Part shown: in pieces, positions 24,477 to 36,196 of the stretch
How positions within the stretch are numbered: position 1 is the first letter of the stretch
Layout: each line of letters starts with the position of its first letter
NCBI GenBank assembly: GCA_016197205.1
Contig: JACPWG010000153.1
Coordinates: forward strand, 1-56,041
DNA: 56,041 nucleotides
Origin: Planctomycetota bacterium
GTDB taxonomy: Bacteria; Planctomycetota; MHYJ01; WSZJ01; JACPWG01
Direction of reading: 5' to 3'
Notes under the pieces: generated by a model
The model's database searches: none
The model's input: only the letters and a program-made list of their open reading frames with translations
What the model was told of the DNA's origin: nothing
Translations under genes and position numbers: made by a program

Positions 24477-27400
24477 CTACTTCCCGCCCGCACCCCCGCT
24501 CCCGCCCGGCGCCGCGACCGCCTCGTCGTCGTCCAGCGGATCGATCGGGTAGCCGATCCGCAGCTCGCACTCCGCGTCCCAAACCACTTCCCCCTTCCCC
24601 GGCGCGCCGCGGCCGGGCAGCGCACGTAATTCCAGCCGGGTGACGATCGTGTTCCGCCCGCCCCCGTCCAACCGTTTTAACGCTTCGACGAGCGAAGCGA
24701 TCGTGTCGCCTTCGAGGTCGACGAGAGCGCGCCCGCCGTCGGGCGAGTCGTCGCCGCGAACCGAGCCGAGCCGCACCTTTTGCCCCGCGACCACCCCGTT
24801 CACCGAAGCCAGAAGCTTCGACATCTCGAAGCGCACGACGGGCGCCGCGTTCCGCCGCCCGTGCTCCGCTCCGATCCAGTCCAACGCCTTCGCTGAGAGC
24901 TTGCCCTCGATCGTGTAATGGACTTCCTCTGGACCGTCTTTTTTCGCGGGCATCGGACGAGCCTCGCGCACGCTCATCGACAGGCGGCCGGTCGCGTTCA
25001 GCCGCTCCTCCAGCCTCGAGACACACGCCAGGTCGGGCAGGCTGCCGTCCAGGAGGAACTTGTCGGCGGTCAGTTTGACCGAACCGAGGGAGGAAAGCGC
25101 CTGCTCGTCTCCGTGCAGCGCCGTCACCAGCTCGTCGAGGACCGAGACCATCGACACGCGCGGCAGGACCGGTCCCCGCACCTCGCGCGCCCAGACCGTC
25201 CGGCCATGCGCCAGCTCGTCGGCGAACGGGCGAAACGAGGTGAGCAGGCCGAGCCAGGACAGGCCCTTGTAGCCCGCGGACCGCCCGTTCTCGGTGAGGT
25301 ACACCCAGCCCTTGTCGTCGACGCGCGTCTCATAGTCGGCCCGCAGGTCGGGACGACCGAACACCTGGAGGCGAAGCACGCCGGCCTCCGGCAGCCTCGC
25401 GCCCCCGACCTCCAGCGCCGAATTCTCAGTGGTCCGGCCCGTCATCTCGACCGTCAACGCCGGATCCGCAAACCGCTCGCGATACCTGCGCTCCAGCTCC
25501 GCGCGCAGGGCCGGCGCAGGGGCGTGCCCGTCCTTCACGCGACCGATGTACGGCAGGTCGGCCCCCCCGTCCGCGGCGAGCGGCGCGATGAGGAGCATCC
25601 CGGACTGCCCGATGCGCGCCACGATCCGCGTCCGCGCCGCGCCCTCCTCGTCGATCCGCGTCGAACGGCGTTCGGGGTTCGGCGGCCGGCCCGCCTCCGT
25701 CGTCGAACCCGTGGTCGCCGTCGCAGCCGCCGCGCCCGCAGCCGCCGCGGCCGGATCGGCCGGGCCTGGGGTCGAGCCCGTGATCGGGCCGGGGGTCGCG
25801 CCCGTGGCCGCAGCCTCCGTCCCTGCGGCCGGCCCGCGGGCGATCGAGCCGGGCGCAGCGAGCCCGTACACCCGCACGCCCTGGTTCATCACCCCCAGCA
25901 CGAGCTCCCCCTTCCCGTCCCCATCCAGATCGCGCACCTCGAGCCCCGCGGCGAAACTCCCCATCGTCACCCAGCCCGCGTTCTGGATCGCGTCCGAAAT
26001 CCACAACGGCTTGCCGTCCAGCGACAGCACGCACAGGAAGCAGTCGAGGACCTTCGAATTCTCCCGCGTCAGGATGCCCGGCGAAAGCGCCACGACCACC
26101 TCCGGGACGCCGTCGCCGTCGAGATCCCCGGCGGCCAGGCAGTTCGGCTGTCGCAGGATGAAGCCGTTCGGCAGCACGAAGCGCCAGCTCTCGCGCCGCC
26201 CCGGCTCGAACGCCACGAGGACGTCGCTCGGGTCGAAGCCCGTCCCCAGCGAACCGCCGGCGACGACCAGGGAGCCCGACGCGCCCGGCGGGTCCACGGC
26301 GACGACCGCCTTGAACCCGATCCCGCCGCCGTTCATCCCGGTTCCCGCGGTGTCGAACGTCCCCGCCACGCGCCCCTGCCGATCCACGAAGTCCACGGCG
26401 CCGGCCCTTCCCTCGGTGTCGGCCCACCCGCGCGCCGCAAAAAAAGTCGTCTCTGCGCCGAGCCTGCCCGTCGCGCAGGCGAAGTACCCTTTGCCGACCG
26501 ACCAGAGCCGCTTCCCGGCGGCCGTGGCGGCCGTCAAGTCGCCGCCGTATTCGCACGCGACCACGTCCAGCTCGCCGTCCCCGTCGACGTCCACCAGCTC
26601 CGCGCCCGCGAGCCCGCCGCCGCCCGGCGTGACGTCGAGCAGCTTTTCCCCGAGCAGCGAGTAGGCACGCGCGGAGCCATACATGAAATTGGGCAGCCCG
26701 CCGAGCGCGACGCTTCCCGACCGCGTCTTGTACGCCTTGCCGAGGGCCAGGAGCGGAAACTCGTCCGGCCGCGGCGACTTCGCGGAGCCCAGCCGGCCGC
26801 GCGCCTTCCCATCGGCCGCGAGCAGCTTGCAGTAGGAGGCGCGCTTCGTCCGCGCGTTCGCCGCCGCGACGCCGGCATCCAGCGGCCCCTCCAGCCCCAT
26901 CGCCAGCACCTCGACCCCGCGCGCCACGTCGTCGCTGAGCCGGCCGGTGAAGACGCCCACCACGCCCGGGTCCTCGAAGCGCCACCGCTCCGCGAGGGGC
27001 AACGTCCTCGCGCCGAAGAACGAAGACCGGACCTGCTCGCGAAGGCTCGGCCGCGTGCCGGGCAGCGCCGAACGACCGGCGTCGAGGTCAAGGCCGGCGA
27101 CAGGACCGCGCCCCGCGCCACGACCGGCCTGCGCCAGGTCTCTCCAGCCGCGCGCATCCGACTCGATCGCCCGCTTGTACTCGCGCGCGGCCTCCTCCCC
27201 CCGCCCGAGTTCCTTCAGCACCTCCGCGCGGGCGAGGAGGTCCCGCGCGGTGGCGAGCCCGTTCTCCTCCGCCTGCTGGAAATACTCGCGGGCCTTCTCG
27301 AAGAACGCTCGCGATTCCTCGCCCCGACCTAGTTCGCGCAAGATCCGCGCGCGCGTGGCAAAGTCCGCCGGCCCGGAGGCGCCGCTCTTTTCCGCGGTCT

Positions 27401-28481
27401 CAAAGGCCTCGAGCGCCTTCTCGAATGCCCGGCGAGCCTCCTCCCGCCGGTCGACGTTCCGCAGCGCGTTGGCGCGCTGAAACCAGCCCGCGGCATCGCC
27501 CGGAGTGAGGCGAAGGGCCCGGTCGAGCTCCTCGAGGGCCTCGCGGTACGAGCCGACCGTGGAGCGCGGCTCCAGGCGCAGGGCCTCCTCGTAGGCCTGG
27601 AGCGCCTCCTCGACCGGCCGTGTCGGATCCGCTTTCTCCTTTTCGATCTTCTTGCCGAGCACCTCGAGTGCCGCGGCCGCCCGCGTCCGTGCGCCCGCGG
27701 CCGACGCGGGTCCGGCCTTCACGCCGCGGCTCTTCGCCAGCTCGGCCGCGCGCGCTAGGGCCGCGGCGGCTTCGTCCTGACGGTCGAGCCGGCGAAGCGC
27801 CTCCGCGCGCAGCGACAGCGACTGCGCGTCGTTCGGGTCGAGCCGCAACGCCTCGTCGGCGGCGCGGAGCGCCTCCTCGAACCGCTCCAGGTTCATCAGG
27901 CTGTTCGCCTTGCCGCGCCAGGCTTCCGCATGCTCGGGTGCGAGCTCGAGCGCCTTTTCGAACGCGCGCAGCCCTTCCGCGAAATTGCCGCGGTAGTTCA
28001 GCACCACTCCCTTGCCCAGCCAGGCCCGTGCATCCGCGGGGTCGGTCGCGATCGCCCGTTCGTAGTCGGCCTCGAGCAGCGCCTCCAGCGCGAGTCGAGT
28101 GATTTCGCCCGGGCCGGCTTCGGTTCCCGGCACGGTCACGGCCGCCGGCGCCGACGTGGCGGGCCCTGCGGCCGCGCCACCCGAACCCGCGCCGCCGCCG
28201 CCCCCGCCCGCGCGATTGAAGCGGACCTCCGCCACCTGCGACTCCGGAATTTCCAGCACGCGCGTGCCGATGCGCACGTGATAAATGCGCTTGCCGAACT
28301 CGAGCAACCGACCCTCGACGCGCGTCCCGTCTTGCAGCACGATCTCCACGAGCCGCTCGGTCGTCTCCGCCTTCTCGGCCTGCTCCGGTAGCTCCTGCTC
28401 GGGTTCGGCTTGGGCCACGAACGCAGGGGTCGGAGCGAAGAGCGCCAGGCAAAGCATGGGCGCGGCGAAGCGGATGCGCAT
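24477..28481 (-). CDS. Giant secreted TPR / FG-GAP protein with export-like and PilN-like regions
   Basis: 1334 residues, signal peptide at the N-terminus (cleavage near VAQA/EP). The order is: a small barrel-like domain (about 42-90, VLQDGTRVEGRLLEFG); a Gly/Ala linker; TPR repeats (about 125-450, for example AWLGKGVVLNYRGNFAEGL); and an FG-GAP-like propeller (about 550-900) with Ca-type motifs DVDGDGELD, DLDGDGVPE and DLDGDGKGE. Next come an Ala/Thr/Pro-rich linker and a region resembling polysaccharide-export (Wza-type) domains (LPYIGRVKDG and LRLQVFGRPDL). A C-terminal part resembles PilN-like assembly proteins (SMVSVLDELVTAL). The last two resemblances are by eye only. The neighbouring transmembrane kinase carries a similar small barrel domain outside the membrane. 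A surface or periplasmic scaffold is plausible. Confidence 0.65.
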   Translation of the reverse strand: MRIRFAAPMLCLALFAPTPAFVAQAEPEQELPEQAEKAETTERLVEIVLQDGTRVEGRLLEFGKRIYHVRIGTRVLEIPESQVAEVRFNRAGGGGGGAGSGGAAAGPATSAPAAVTVPGTEAGPGEITRLALEALLEADYERAIATDPADARAWLGKGVVLNYRGNFAEGLRAFEKALELAPEHAEAWRGKANSLMNLERFEEALRAADEALRLDPNDAQSLSLRAEALRRLDRQDEAAAALARAAELAKSRGVKAGPASAAGARTRAAAALEVLGKKIEKEKADPTRPVEEALQAYEEALRLEPRSTVGSYREALEELDRALRLTPGDAAGWFQRANALRNVDRREEARRAFEKALEAFETAEKSGASGPADFATRARILRELGRGEESRAFFEKAREYFQQAEENGLATARDLLARAEVLKELGRGEEAAREYKRAIESDARGWRDLAQAGRGAGRGPVAGLDLDAGRSALPGTRPSLREQVRSSFFGARTLPLAERWRFEDPGVVGVFTGRLSDDVARGVEVLAMGLEGPLDAGVAAANARTKRASYCKLLAADGKARGRLGSAKSPRPDEFPLLALGKAYKTRSGSVALGGLPNFMYGSARAYSLLGEKLLDVTPGGGGLAGAELVDVDGDGELDVVACEYGGDLTAATAAGKRLWSVGKGYFACATGRLGAETTFFAARGWADTEGRAGAVDFVDRQGRVAGTFDTAGTGMNGGGIGFKAVVAVDPPGASGSLVVAGGSLGTGFDPSDVLVAFEPGRRESWRFVLPNGFILRQPNCLAAGDLDGDGVPEVVVALSPGILTRENSKVLDCFLCVLSLDGKPLWISDAIQNAGWVTMGSFAAGLEVRDLDGDGKGELVLGVMNQGVRVYGLAAPGSIARGPAAGTEAAATGATPGPITGSTPGPADPAAAAAGAAAATATTGSTTEAGRPPNPERRSTRIDEEGAARTRIVARIGQSGMLLIAPLAADGGADLPYIGRVKDGHAPAPALRAELERRYRERFADPALTVEMTGRTTENSALEVGGARLPEAGVLRLQVFGRPDLRADYETRVDDKGWVYLTENGRSAGYKGLSWLGLLTSFRPFADELAHGRTVWAREVRGPVLPRVSMVSVLDELVTALHGDEQALSSLGSVKLTADKFLLDGSLPDLACVSRLEERLNATGRLSMSVREARPMPAKKDGPEEVHYTIEGKLSAKALDWIGAEHGRRNAAPVVRFEMSKLLASVNGVVAGQKVRLGSVRGDDSPDGGRALVDLEGDTIASLVEALKRLDGGGRNTIVTRLELRALPGRGAPGKGEVVWDAECELRIGYPIDPLDDDEAVAAPGGSGGAGGK

Positions 28482-28821
28482 GTTCGAGCCTCCATCGGGG
28501 ACGGGATGAGTTGAGTGGGGCGGAGGCGCCTATTCGCAAGTGTCGGGCCACGGGCGGGAGCACAGAGCGGGCGCGGGCCCGAGCCGCAGCCACGGCGCGG
28601 TTTGCTCGGGAAAGACGGACGGCCGCCTTCCTGGAGTCGTAACCGTTCACGGGCACGAGCGCTTCACCACGGGGGCCCGGAGTCACGGAGGACGCACGGA
28701 GAGGCGGAGGAGCTTGAGGAAGGTTCTCCGTGAAGCCTCGGTGTCTCTGTGTAACCGTGGTGAATGCGCCTGTCGCGACCCGGAGGAAGCGTTGAACGTT
28801 TCCACACGGGTGTTGAATTTC
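28482..28821. other. Gene-free stretch holding inverted repeat H2
   Basis: Separates the kinase gene (stop 28822) from the large secreted protein gene (start 28481). Repeat H2 occupies 28662-28765. No further gene or clear promoter was recognised. Confidence 0.5.
28662..28765. repeat. Environmental inverted repeat H, copy H2
   Basis: Left arm TTCACCACGGGGGCCCGGAG followed by TCACGGAGGACGCACGGAGA. Right arm TTCTCCGTGAAGCCTCGGTG then TCTCTGTGTAACCGTGGTGAA. It has the same arms as H1 at 8343-8437 with a different centre. Confidence 0.6.
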
Positions 28822-30152
28822 TCAACGGCTCCTCTCGCGGAGGTATTTGAAAGAACGGACCTCCTCGATCGGCCAAGTGGCTTCCGACCCGTCTTCCTTT
28901 CGCACCGTGAGCCCTTCACCGTCGAGCGTGAGGACCTTCGCCGTGAATTTCTGGCCGTTGGCGAGCGTGACCTCGGCCGTGCGCGGCTCGACAGGCGGAG
29001 AGTCCTCCGGCGGTTCGCCCTCCTCCGGTTGCTGACCGGCGGCGGACTCGGGCGCGGACGCCGGGGCGTCGGACACCGGGTCCGGGGCGCGACCCCGGCT
29101 CGCGGGCGCGAGCACGGTACGCACGACGGCGGCCGCAACGGCGAGCGCGAAGAGCAGGGCCAAGCCGACCCGGAGTCCCGACGGACGGCGCGGCGAAGGC
29201 GGAGGCTTCGCCGAGGGCTCATTCGAGGGAAGGTGGGTGTCGGGGGCCGTTACGTACGGAAGGGTGTCCTTCATCGACTGCGCCGCGACGAGCTCAAGAA
29301 TCCGCACACGCGGGTCCTCGGGCGGCGACCCGGTCGGCCGCGGCGGCAACGCGGTACGCAACGCCTCTCCGAGCGCGGCCGCCCCTTCGAAGCGGCGGGT
29401 CGGGTCCTTTTCGAGGCAGCGCAGAATGGCCGCCTCCAGCGACGGAGGGACGTCCGGGGCGAAGCGCGAAGGCGGCGGCGGCGCCTCCTCCACGTGCTTC
29501 CGCAGCACGGCCAGCGGATTGTCCGCGTGAAACGGCAGCCGGCCGGCTACCATTTCGAAGAGTGTGACGCCGAACGAGTAGAGGTCGGTGCGCTCCTCCG
29601 TCGGTCGCCCCTCCGCCTGCTCGGGCGACATGTATTCGGGCGTGCCGAGCACCTGGCCGGTCAGCGTGAGCCGCGTCAGCTCGGCGACTTTCGCGAGGCC
29701 GAAGTCGGTCACGTGCACGTCCGCGGCGGCGTCGATCAGGAGGTTGGACGGCTTGAGGTCCCGGTGCACGACCCCCTGCGCGTGCGCGAAGGCGAGGGCC
29801 TCGCAGGTCTGCAGGCCGACGCGGACGGCCTCGGCGGGCGTGAGCCGTCCGAGGGCGCGCAGCACGACGGAGAGGTTCGACCCCGCGACGTACTCCATGA
29901 GGAAGAAGTAGGTGCCGTCGACGCAGCGCACGCCGCCCTGGCCGCGGACGATGCGCGGATGCTCGAGCCGGGCGACGATTTCCTGCTCCAGTTCGAAGCG
30001 CTTGAGAAGCTGCGGATCGGTGGAGAGGGAGTCCGCGAGGACCTTGATCGCCATCGGCGTATTCGTGCGCACGTCGAGGGTGCGATACACGGCGCCCATG
30101 CCGCCGCGGCCGAGCTTGGCGGTGACGAGCTGGTCGCCGAGACGCTTGCCGA

Positions 30153-30156
<4 letters not shown>
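28822..30156 (-). CDS. Transmembrane Ser/Thr protein kinase
   Basis: 444 residues. The cytoplasmic kinase domain (about 8-275) has GRGGMGAVY, MAIKVLA (ATP Lys), VVHRDLKPSNLL, VTDFGLAK and MSPEQ, all intact. A Pro-rich linker leads to one membrane segment (about 330-352, LRVGLALLFALAVAAAV). An acidic Pro-rich stretch and a small extracytoplasmic domain follow (VTLANGQKFTAKVL, then WPIEEVRSFKYL). That domain resembles the first domain of the secreted protein encoded just downstream. The ATG overlaps the stop of the sigma-54 activator (ATGA at 30153-30156), so both are made together. The FHA domain of the activator is a natural phosphothreonine-binding partner; this link is an inference. Confidence 0.88.
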
Positions 30157-31607
<1,451 letters not shown>

Positions 31608-31679
31608 GGGCGGGCTCCCTCGCCCGGCCGGGGCACGGCGGCCTGGCGCTCGCGGCTCATGCGTGCATGCCCCCCGCGA

Positions 31680-33788
31680 CTACTGCCGGTGTGCACGGAC
31701 CAGAGCGGCCGTGATTTCGAGGACTTCTTGGGTGTACGGCGTGGCGCCGAACGGCTTCGGCTTCGGCGTCACGGCGGCTGGAGCGCCGGTCCCGCCCGCC
31801 CCGCCGTCTCCCGTGCTCGCCGCGGCCTCCGCGCTCTCCGGGTCGTCCTCCACGAGCGCGCGCCGATCCTCGCGCAGGGTCGACTCGTCGAAGTGCAGGA
31901 CCTTGCGCGCCAGCCGCTCGCGGAGCCGCTCCGTGTGGCGGGCGTAGGCTGCCAGCCCGGGCCTGGCGGCGAGGCGCGCGCGCGAGGCCTCCCGAATGCC
32001 CCGGAGCTGGTCCGCGGTCCAGCGACGCGAGGGCGCGTAGGAGGCCTTGCCGATCCGATCGAAGGCCAGCGCGTACTCCGCCTTCGCCTCCCCGTAGCGA
32101 TCGTCGTCCGTCCAGGACGGCAGGACCACGTCCGCGACCACGCCGCGCGTCTGCGTGCTTTCGCCGCTGGGGCGGTAGAACTGCTCGATCGTGAGCTTGA
32201 GCGCGCCGAGCGAGGAGTCGTTGCGGGAGCCGAGCAGCAGCTCGGCCAGGTCCAGGACCCGCTGGACCGTCCCCTTGCCGTGCGTGTGCGCGTCCCCGAC
32301 GATCAGCCCGCGCCCGTAGTCCTGGATCGCGCCCGCGAAGATTTCGCTCGCGCTCGCGGAGAAGCGGCTTTCGAGGAGGACCAGGGGGCCGTCCCAGGCG
32401 ACGCCCGGATCGGCATCGGGATACGCGGTCACTTTTCCCTTCCGGTCCTTGACCTGGACCACCGGCCCCTGGTCGATGAAGAGGCCGGTCACGCTGATCG
32501 CTTCGGGCAGGAGGCCGCCGCCGTTCGACCGGAGGTCGACCACGACGCCGTCGACTTTCTTTTCGCGGAACTGCCCGAGGAGTCGGCGCATGTCGTGGGT
32601 CGCGCTCGCCGCGGACTCGCCGCCTTCCTGGTCCGAGCTGGGGTCCGCGTAGAAGGACGGCAGCGTGATGACCCCGATCTTGAGCGGCGCGGTCGCGCCT
32701 TCCGGCTGCGTCTCGACGACCTCGCCGCGCGCGCCGCGCTCCTTCAACTCGATTTTGCGGCGCGTGACCGCGTAGAGCGAGCGCTTCGACTGGCCGGCCG
32801 GCAGCACCTCGAGCCGGACGATGGTGCCCGCCTTGCCGCGGATGCGCTTGACCACTTCGCGCTGCCGCATTTCGATGACGTCGACGATTTCGCCGTCGGC
32901 CCCTTCCCCGACGCCGACGATGCGGTCGCCCGCCTTGAGCCGCCCGTCGAGGTCGGCGGCACCGCCCGGGACCAGCTCGCGGACGACCGTAAGGCCGTCC
33001 TCCTGGGTGAGGAGCGCGCCGATGCCTTCGAGCGACAGCTCGATCGAGATGCGGAAATCCTCCAGCGTCCGCGACCCCATGTAGGAGGTGTGCGGATCGA
33101 AGGCGGTCGCGAGCGCGTTCAGGTACATCTCGACCAGCTCGTCGTCGGTGAGCTGGGGCAGGTCCTTCGCGAGGAAACGGTAGCGCTTCTCGATGCGCTT
33201 GCGGGCTTCTGCCTCGGTGGTGCCGTCCACGAGCATGGAGAGAATCTCGTAGTGGATCCGGCCGCGCCAGCGCCGCCGAGCCTCGTCCTCGTCCTTGGCC
33301 CAGGTCGCGGATTCGCCGTCGAGGATTACGTCGTCCGCCTGCTTCGGGTCCAGGGGCGCCGCGGCGAACTCCTCGGCCCACTTCACGCAGCTCGCGATCC
33401 GTTCGAGGTACCGCTTGTAGACCCTGTAGGCGAACTCCAGGTCGCCGATGCGCAGGCGGTCATCGAGTCGCGTCTCGAACGCGGCGAATTCGCGCATGTC
33501 GGAGTCGAGAAAATACGCTTTGAGCGGGTCCAAGGACTGGAAGAACTGGTGGTAGATCCGGCGGGAGTACTCGTCGTCGAGCTTGTGGCCCGTGAGATGG
33601 GCGGCCTCCAGGAGTTTGACCGTGTCCATGGCGGTGGCGCGGTCCTCGACCCGCTGCTCGCGCGGCTCGGTACCCGCGGGGGCGGCGGCAAGGAGCGCCG
33701 CGAGGAGAAACGCCAGGGCTAGGGTCCGGCGACGGCTCGGGCAGCCTGAGCGGTCGTCGAAAAGGCAACGGTGAGGCTTCATGGTCAT
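31680..33788 (-). CDS. prc: Tail-specific (C-terminal processing) periplasmic protease, S41A
   Basis: 702 residues with a signal peptide (about 20-43). The N-terminal helical domain carries the Prc-type pattern YHQFFQSLDPLKAYFL. A PDZ domain follows (about 230-320, IGALLTQEDGLTVVRELVPG). The S41 catalytic domain has GVVVDLRSNGGG, the Ser in SRFSASASEIFAGA and the Lys in HTHGKGTVQ, the Ser-Lys dyad of the family. The length and C-terminal charged region fit full-length Prc. It degrades or trims periplasmic proteins from their C-termini. The ATG at 33788 is given; a second ATG at 33782 is equally possible. Confidence 0.9.
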   Translation of the reverse strand: MTMKPHRCLFDDRSGCPSRRRTLALAFLLAALLAAAPAGTEPREQRVEDRATAMDTVKLLEAAHLTGHKLDDEYSRRIYHQFFQSLDPLKAYFLDSDMREFAAFETRLDDRLRIGDLEFAYRVYKRYLERIASCVKWAEEFAAAPLDPKQADDVILDGESATWAKDEDEARRRWRGRIHYEILSMLVDGTTEAEARKRIEKRYRFLAKDLPQLTDDELVEMYLNALATAFDPHTSYMGSRTLEDFRISIELSLEGIGALLTQEDGLTVVRELVPGGAADLDGRLKAGDRIVGVGEGADGEIVDVIEMRQREVVKRIRGKAGTIVRLEVLPAGQSKRSLYAVTRRKIELKERGARGEVVETQPEGATAPLKIGVITLPSFYADPSSDQEGGESAASATHDMRRLLGQFREKKVDGVVVDLRSNGGGLLPEAISVTGLFIDQGPVVQVKDRKGKVTAYPDADPGVAWDGPLVLLESRFSASASEIFAGAIQDYGRGLIVGDAHTHGKGTVQRVLDLAELLLGSRNDSSLGALKLTIEQFYRPSGESTQTRGVVADVVLPSWTDDDRYGEAKAEYALAFDRIGKASYAPSRRWTADQLRGIREASRARLAARPGLAAYARHTERLRERLARKVLHFDESTLREDRRALVEDDPESAEAAASTGDGGAGGTGAPAAVTPKPKPFGATPYTQEVLEITAALVRAHRQ

Positions 33789-34522
33789 CCGATCGCAAAC
33801 GAGGTGAAGAGAGTTTCGGCTGGGTTCGATCGTCCGTTCGATCCGCCCGCGGATGGGCCTGGCGAAAAACGGCGACCGTCACCCGCAGATTCTATCCCGC
33901 CCTCTCGGCGTAGGTCAACCTGCAAGTGCGGACTGTGGACCCGACGGCTGCCGCCGGTCGGCTTGGAGGAGAGGCTGCGGCGAGGTCTCACGCAAGAGTC
34001 ACGGCGCACGCTCTGTCCTCGCGGCATCCGGGGGCGCGGCCAGAGGCCCGCGCCGCAAGGCGTTGGTCAGCCCGCGAGAGCGTGAAGCGGCTCCTGCGCG
34101 GACTCAAACCGGGGATCGGCCAGGGCCGCGGGGACGTGCGCCTTCCGCATGGGGTTGAACGCGGGGAGCGGGTGCACTGCGGGAGCCTGGCCCCTTCAAC
34201 GTGGGATGAACTTGGCAACTCTTGCGAAACGGAGCATCCAACGCCCGCATGGGGGAAGGGGCGAACTTCCCAGAGTGCACCGCCGCCGGCCACCAGCCCT
34301 TGGGGTGCAGGGCTTCCGCCCTGCACCGACGGGTCGCCCCGCGTTGAAGTCACCGTGCGTGTGGAGTGCGGGCGCAACCGCTGGAGAGGAGAAAGAATGC
34401 GCTGAGGCCGCTCCCTCGCGGTCGCGGTTCGGTTCGTGACGTCCGCATGCCCCATCAGGTTGTTGTGCGGCAATCGTACACCAGCGCCACCGGGAGGCCG
34501 CCCACCGCGCGCAGGCCCGGCT
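33789..34522. other. Gene-free stretch with repeats D1 and C3
   Basis: No supportable gene in 734 bp. Repeat D1 occupies about 34190-34385, and 34407-34428 (CCGCTCCCTCGCGGTCGCGG) resembles repeat C. Confidence 0.5.
34190..34385 (+). repeat. Repeat D, copy D1, with perfect hairpin
   Basis: Centred on the perfect hairpin GGTGCAGGGC-TTCC-GCCCTGCACC at 34304-34327. About 100 bp upstream and 60 bp downstream also align with D2 at 42225-42425, though less strictly. A partial third copy is at 54231-54289. Confidence 0.6.
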
Positions 34523-35167
34523 TCACCGCGCGAACGCGGTCATTCGCGGCGACCTCGCCCACGAAAACCCAGCAACCGCCAGCAGCCGCTCGTACTCCGA
34601 CGACTCGCGGATCACGATAGGGAGCCTCAGGCTGCCGGGGCCAGGCATGGTCCATCGGCCACGCGCTCCGGGCGCCGGTGCCAGCTCGCCGCGCCGATCC
34701 AGGCTGTGAACGAACCGCGGATGCAGCACGGTCATCAGCAACTGGCCACCCGGTTTCAGGACGCGGCCGCACTCTCCGAGGGCGCGGACCAGCTCCTCGT
34801 CCCCAATCTCCTGGAAGACCATGGTCGCAAGCACCACGTCAAACGTAACCGGCTCGAACGGGTAGGGGCCTGCGCCGTTGAGACACAGGTATTCCGCGTC
34901 CACCACCGGCCTCTCGGTGCGTGCGATTTCCAGGAGCGCGGCGGACACGTCGCTGATGACCATGCGAGCCGGCCGGCGTCCGCGCCTGTGACGGGCGAGT
35001 AGGGCTGCGAAATACCCGTTGCCGGCGCCGAGCTCCAGCACCCACCCGCCGCGCACCTCGACGAGCCTCCGGAGCAGGACCTCGTTCAGCAGGTTGCGCT
35101 TCAGTGCGCCGCCCGCATCCCCGGTCGCCGCCTCCCACTGAAGGGCAATGCGATCATAGAACGCCAT
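34523..35167 (-). CDS. Class I SAM-dependent methyltransferase
   Basis: 214 residues from the ATG at 35167. Motif I VLELGAGNGYFAALL (about 43-57) is the SAM-binding loop. Motif II VISDVSAALLEIA, motif IV FDVVLATMVFQEI and the post-IV stretch VLKPGGQLLMTVLHP follow in the normal order of a Methyltransf_11/25 fold. The substrate is not predictable. The C-terminus (ARSPRMTAFAR) is short of the usual last strands, and the gene ends close to a repeat-rich stretch, so slight 3' truncation is possible. Confidence 0.75.
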   Translation of the reverse strand: MAFYDRIALQWEAATGDAGGALKRNLLNEVLLRRLVEVRGGWVLELGAGNGYFAALLARHRRGRRPARMVISDVSAALLEIARTERPVVDAEYLCLNGAGPYPFEPVTFDVVLATMVFQEIGDEELVRALGECGRVLKPGGQLLMTVLHPRFVHSLDRRGELAPAPGARGRWTMPGPGSLRLPIVIRESSEYERLLAVAGFSWARSPRMTAFAR

Positions 35168-35282
35168 GCAGGCTCCAGCCGGATCCCGCGCCACCCAGCC
35201 GACGAGGGCGACCAGGTCAGCGCCGAGGGGTCATGTCCATTTCAACTTCAGCCGAGGTCGTATCCTCGTGGCCACCGAGGCT

Positions 35283-36098
35283 TCACGAGCCCTTTCCGGT
35301 CTCCACGTACGCCGCCTGGGCGAACCGGACCTGCAGGGCGCGCAGCGCCTCCTTGCCGCGCACGGTCAGATCCGTGATCAGGAGGAACTGCTCGCGGCTC
35401 TCGCGCGCGTACGCCTTCACCTTATACTTCGTGCCCCAGGGCTTCTCCATCGCGACGACCACGACCGACGTCTCAGCTTTGCGATGGACGCTCGCCTGCG
35501 CGCACTCCGTCAGCCGCTGCCGCACGATCCCGGCGTCGTGGTCGGCATGCAAGTGGAACTCGGCGACGCACAGCAGGCTCCGGTTGCCGCTGGTGGCATT
35601 GAACACGCTCGAGGACCAAAGACGGGAGTGCGGGATGATGACCTCGGTGTCGTCGGGGGTCACCAGGTGGACGGCCCGCGTGCCGATCGCCTTCACTTCT
35701 CCATACGTTCCGTCCAGCTCGATCCAGTCCCCGGGCTGGTACGTGTTTTCCAGGATCGTCACCAGCCCGGCCACCAGGCAGCTCCCATAGTCCTTGAACG
35801 CGAACGCCAGGGCGAAGGCCCCACCGAGGAATACGGCCGCCACATTTTGGAAGCTCGGCTCCATCAGGATCGACACGACGATGCCGAGCGAGGCGCTTTC
35901 GATCCCGAGCCGGGCGATCGGCGAGAGCCGGAGAAGCGTGAGTCGAAGCCGCGCAGGCGCCACCTCGGCCGCATGCCGAAGGGCCCGACGAACGGCGAAA
36001 ATGAGGATGCGTGCTAGCACAAGAACCGTCAGCGCCATCGCCACGTCGTGCCAAGTCAGCCGTCGCAGGATCGCCCAGGTCGTAGGTTGTTCGCCCAT
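35283..36098 (-). CDS. MscS-family mechanosensitive channel
   Basis: 271 residues from an ATG at 36098 with AAGGAG upstream. Hydrophobic segments appear near residues 18-35 and 65-85, and the pore helix region is VAAVFLGGAFALAFAFKDYG. The MscS beta domain follows with YQPGDWIELDGTYGEVKAIGTRAV and VIIPHSRLWSSSVFNAT, both diagnostic. The C-terminal alpha-beta domain ends at AAYVETGKGS. It releases solutes on hypo-osmotic shock. The reading frame stays open upstream through a fragment of another gene, listed separately. Confidence 0.88.
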   Translation of the reverse strand: MGEQPTTWAILRRLTWHDVAMALTVLVLARILIFAVRRALRHAAEVAPARLRLTLLRLSPIARLGIESASLGIVVSILMEPSFQNVAAVFLGGAFALAFAFKDYGSCLVAGLVTILENTYQPGDWIELDGTYGEVKAIGTRAVHLVTPDDTEVIIPHSRLWSSSVFNATSGNRSLLCVAEFHLHADHDAGIVRQRLTECAQASVHRKAETSVVVVAMEKPWGTKYKVKAYARESREQFLLITDLTVRGKEALRALQVRFAQAAYVETGKGS

Positions 36099-36196
36099 GC
36101 ACACGCTCCTTCGGAAACAGCGGGGGAAATCGGCCAGGTTGAACCTGCCGCCGGCATCGCCCAAGATCGACAGGGAAAGATCGCGTTGGGGTCGCC

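Noticed and set aside
33849..34440. Candidate CRISPR-like repetition in the intergenic stretch
   Set aside because: The recurring words belong to dispersed repeats C and D, with no regular spacing or spacers.
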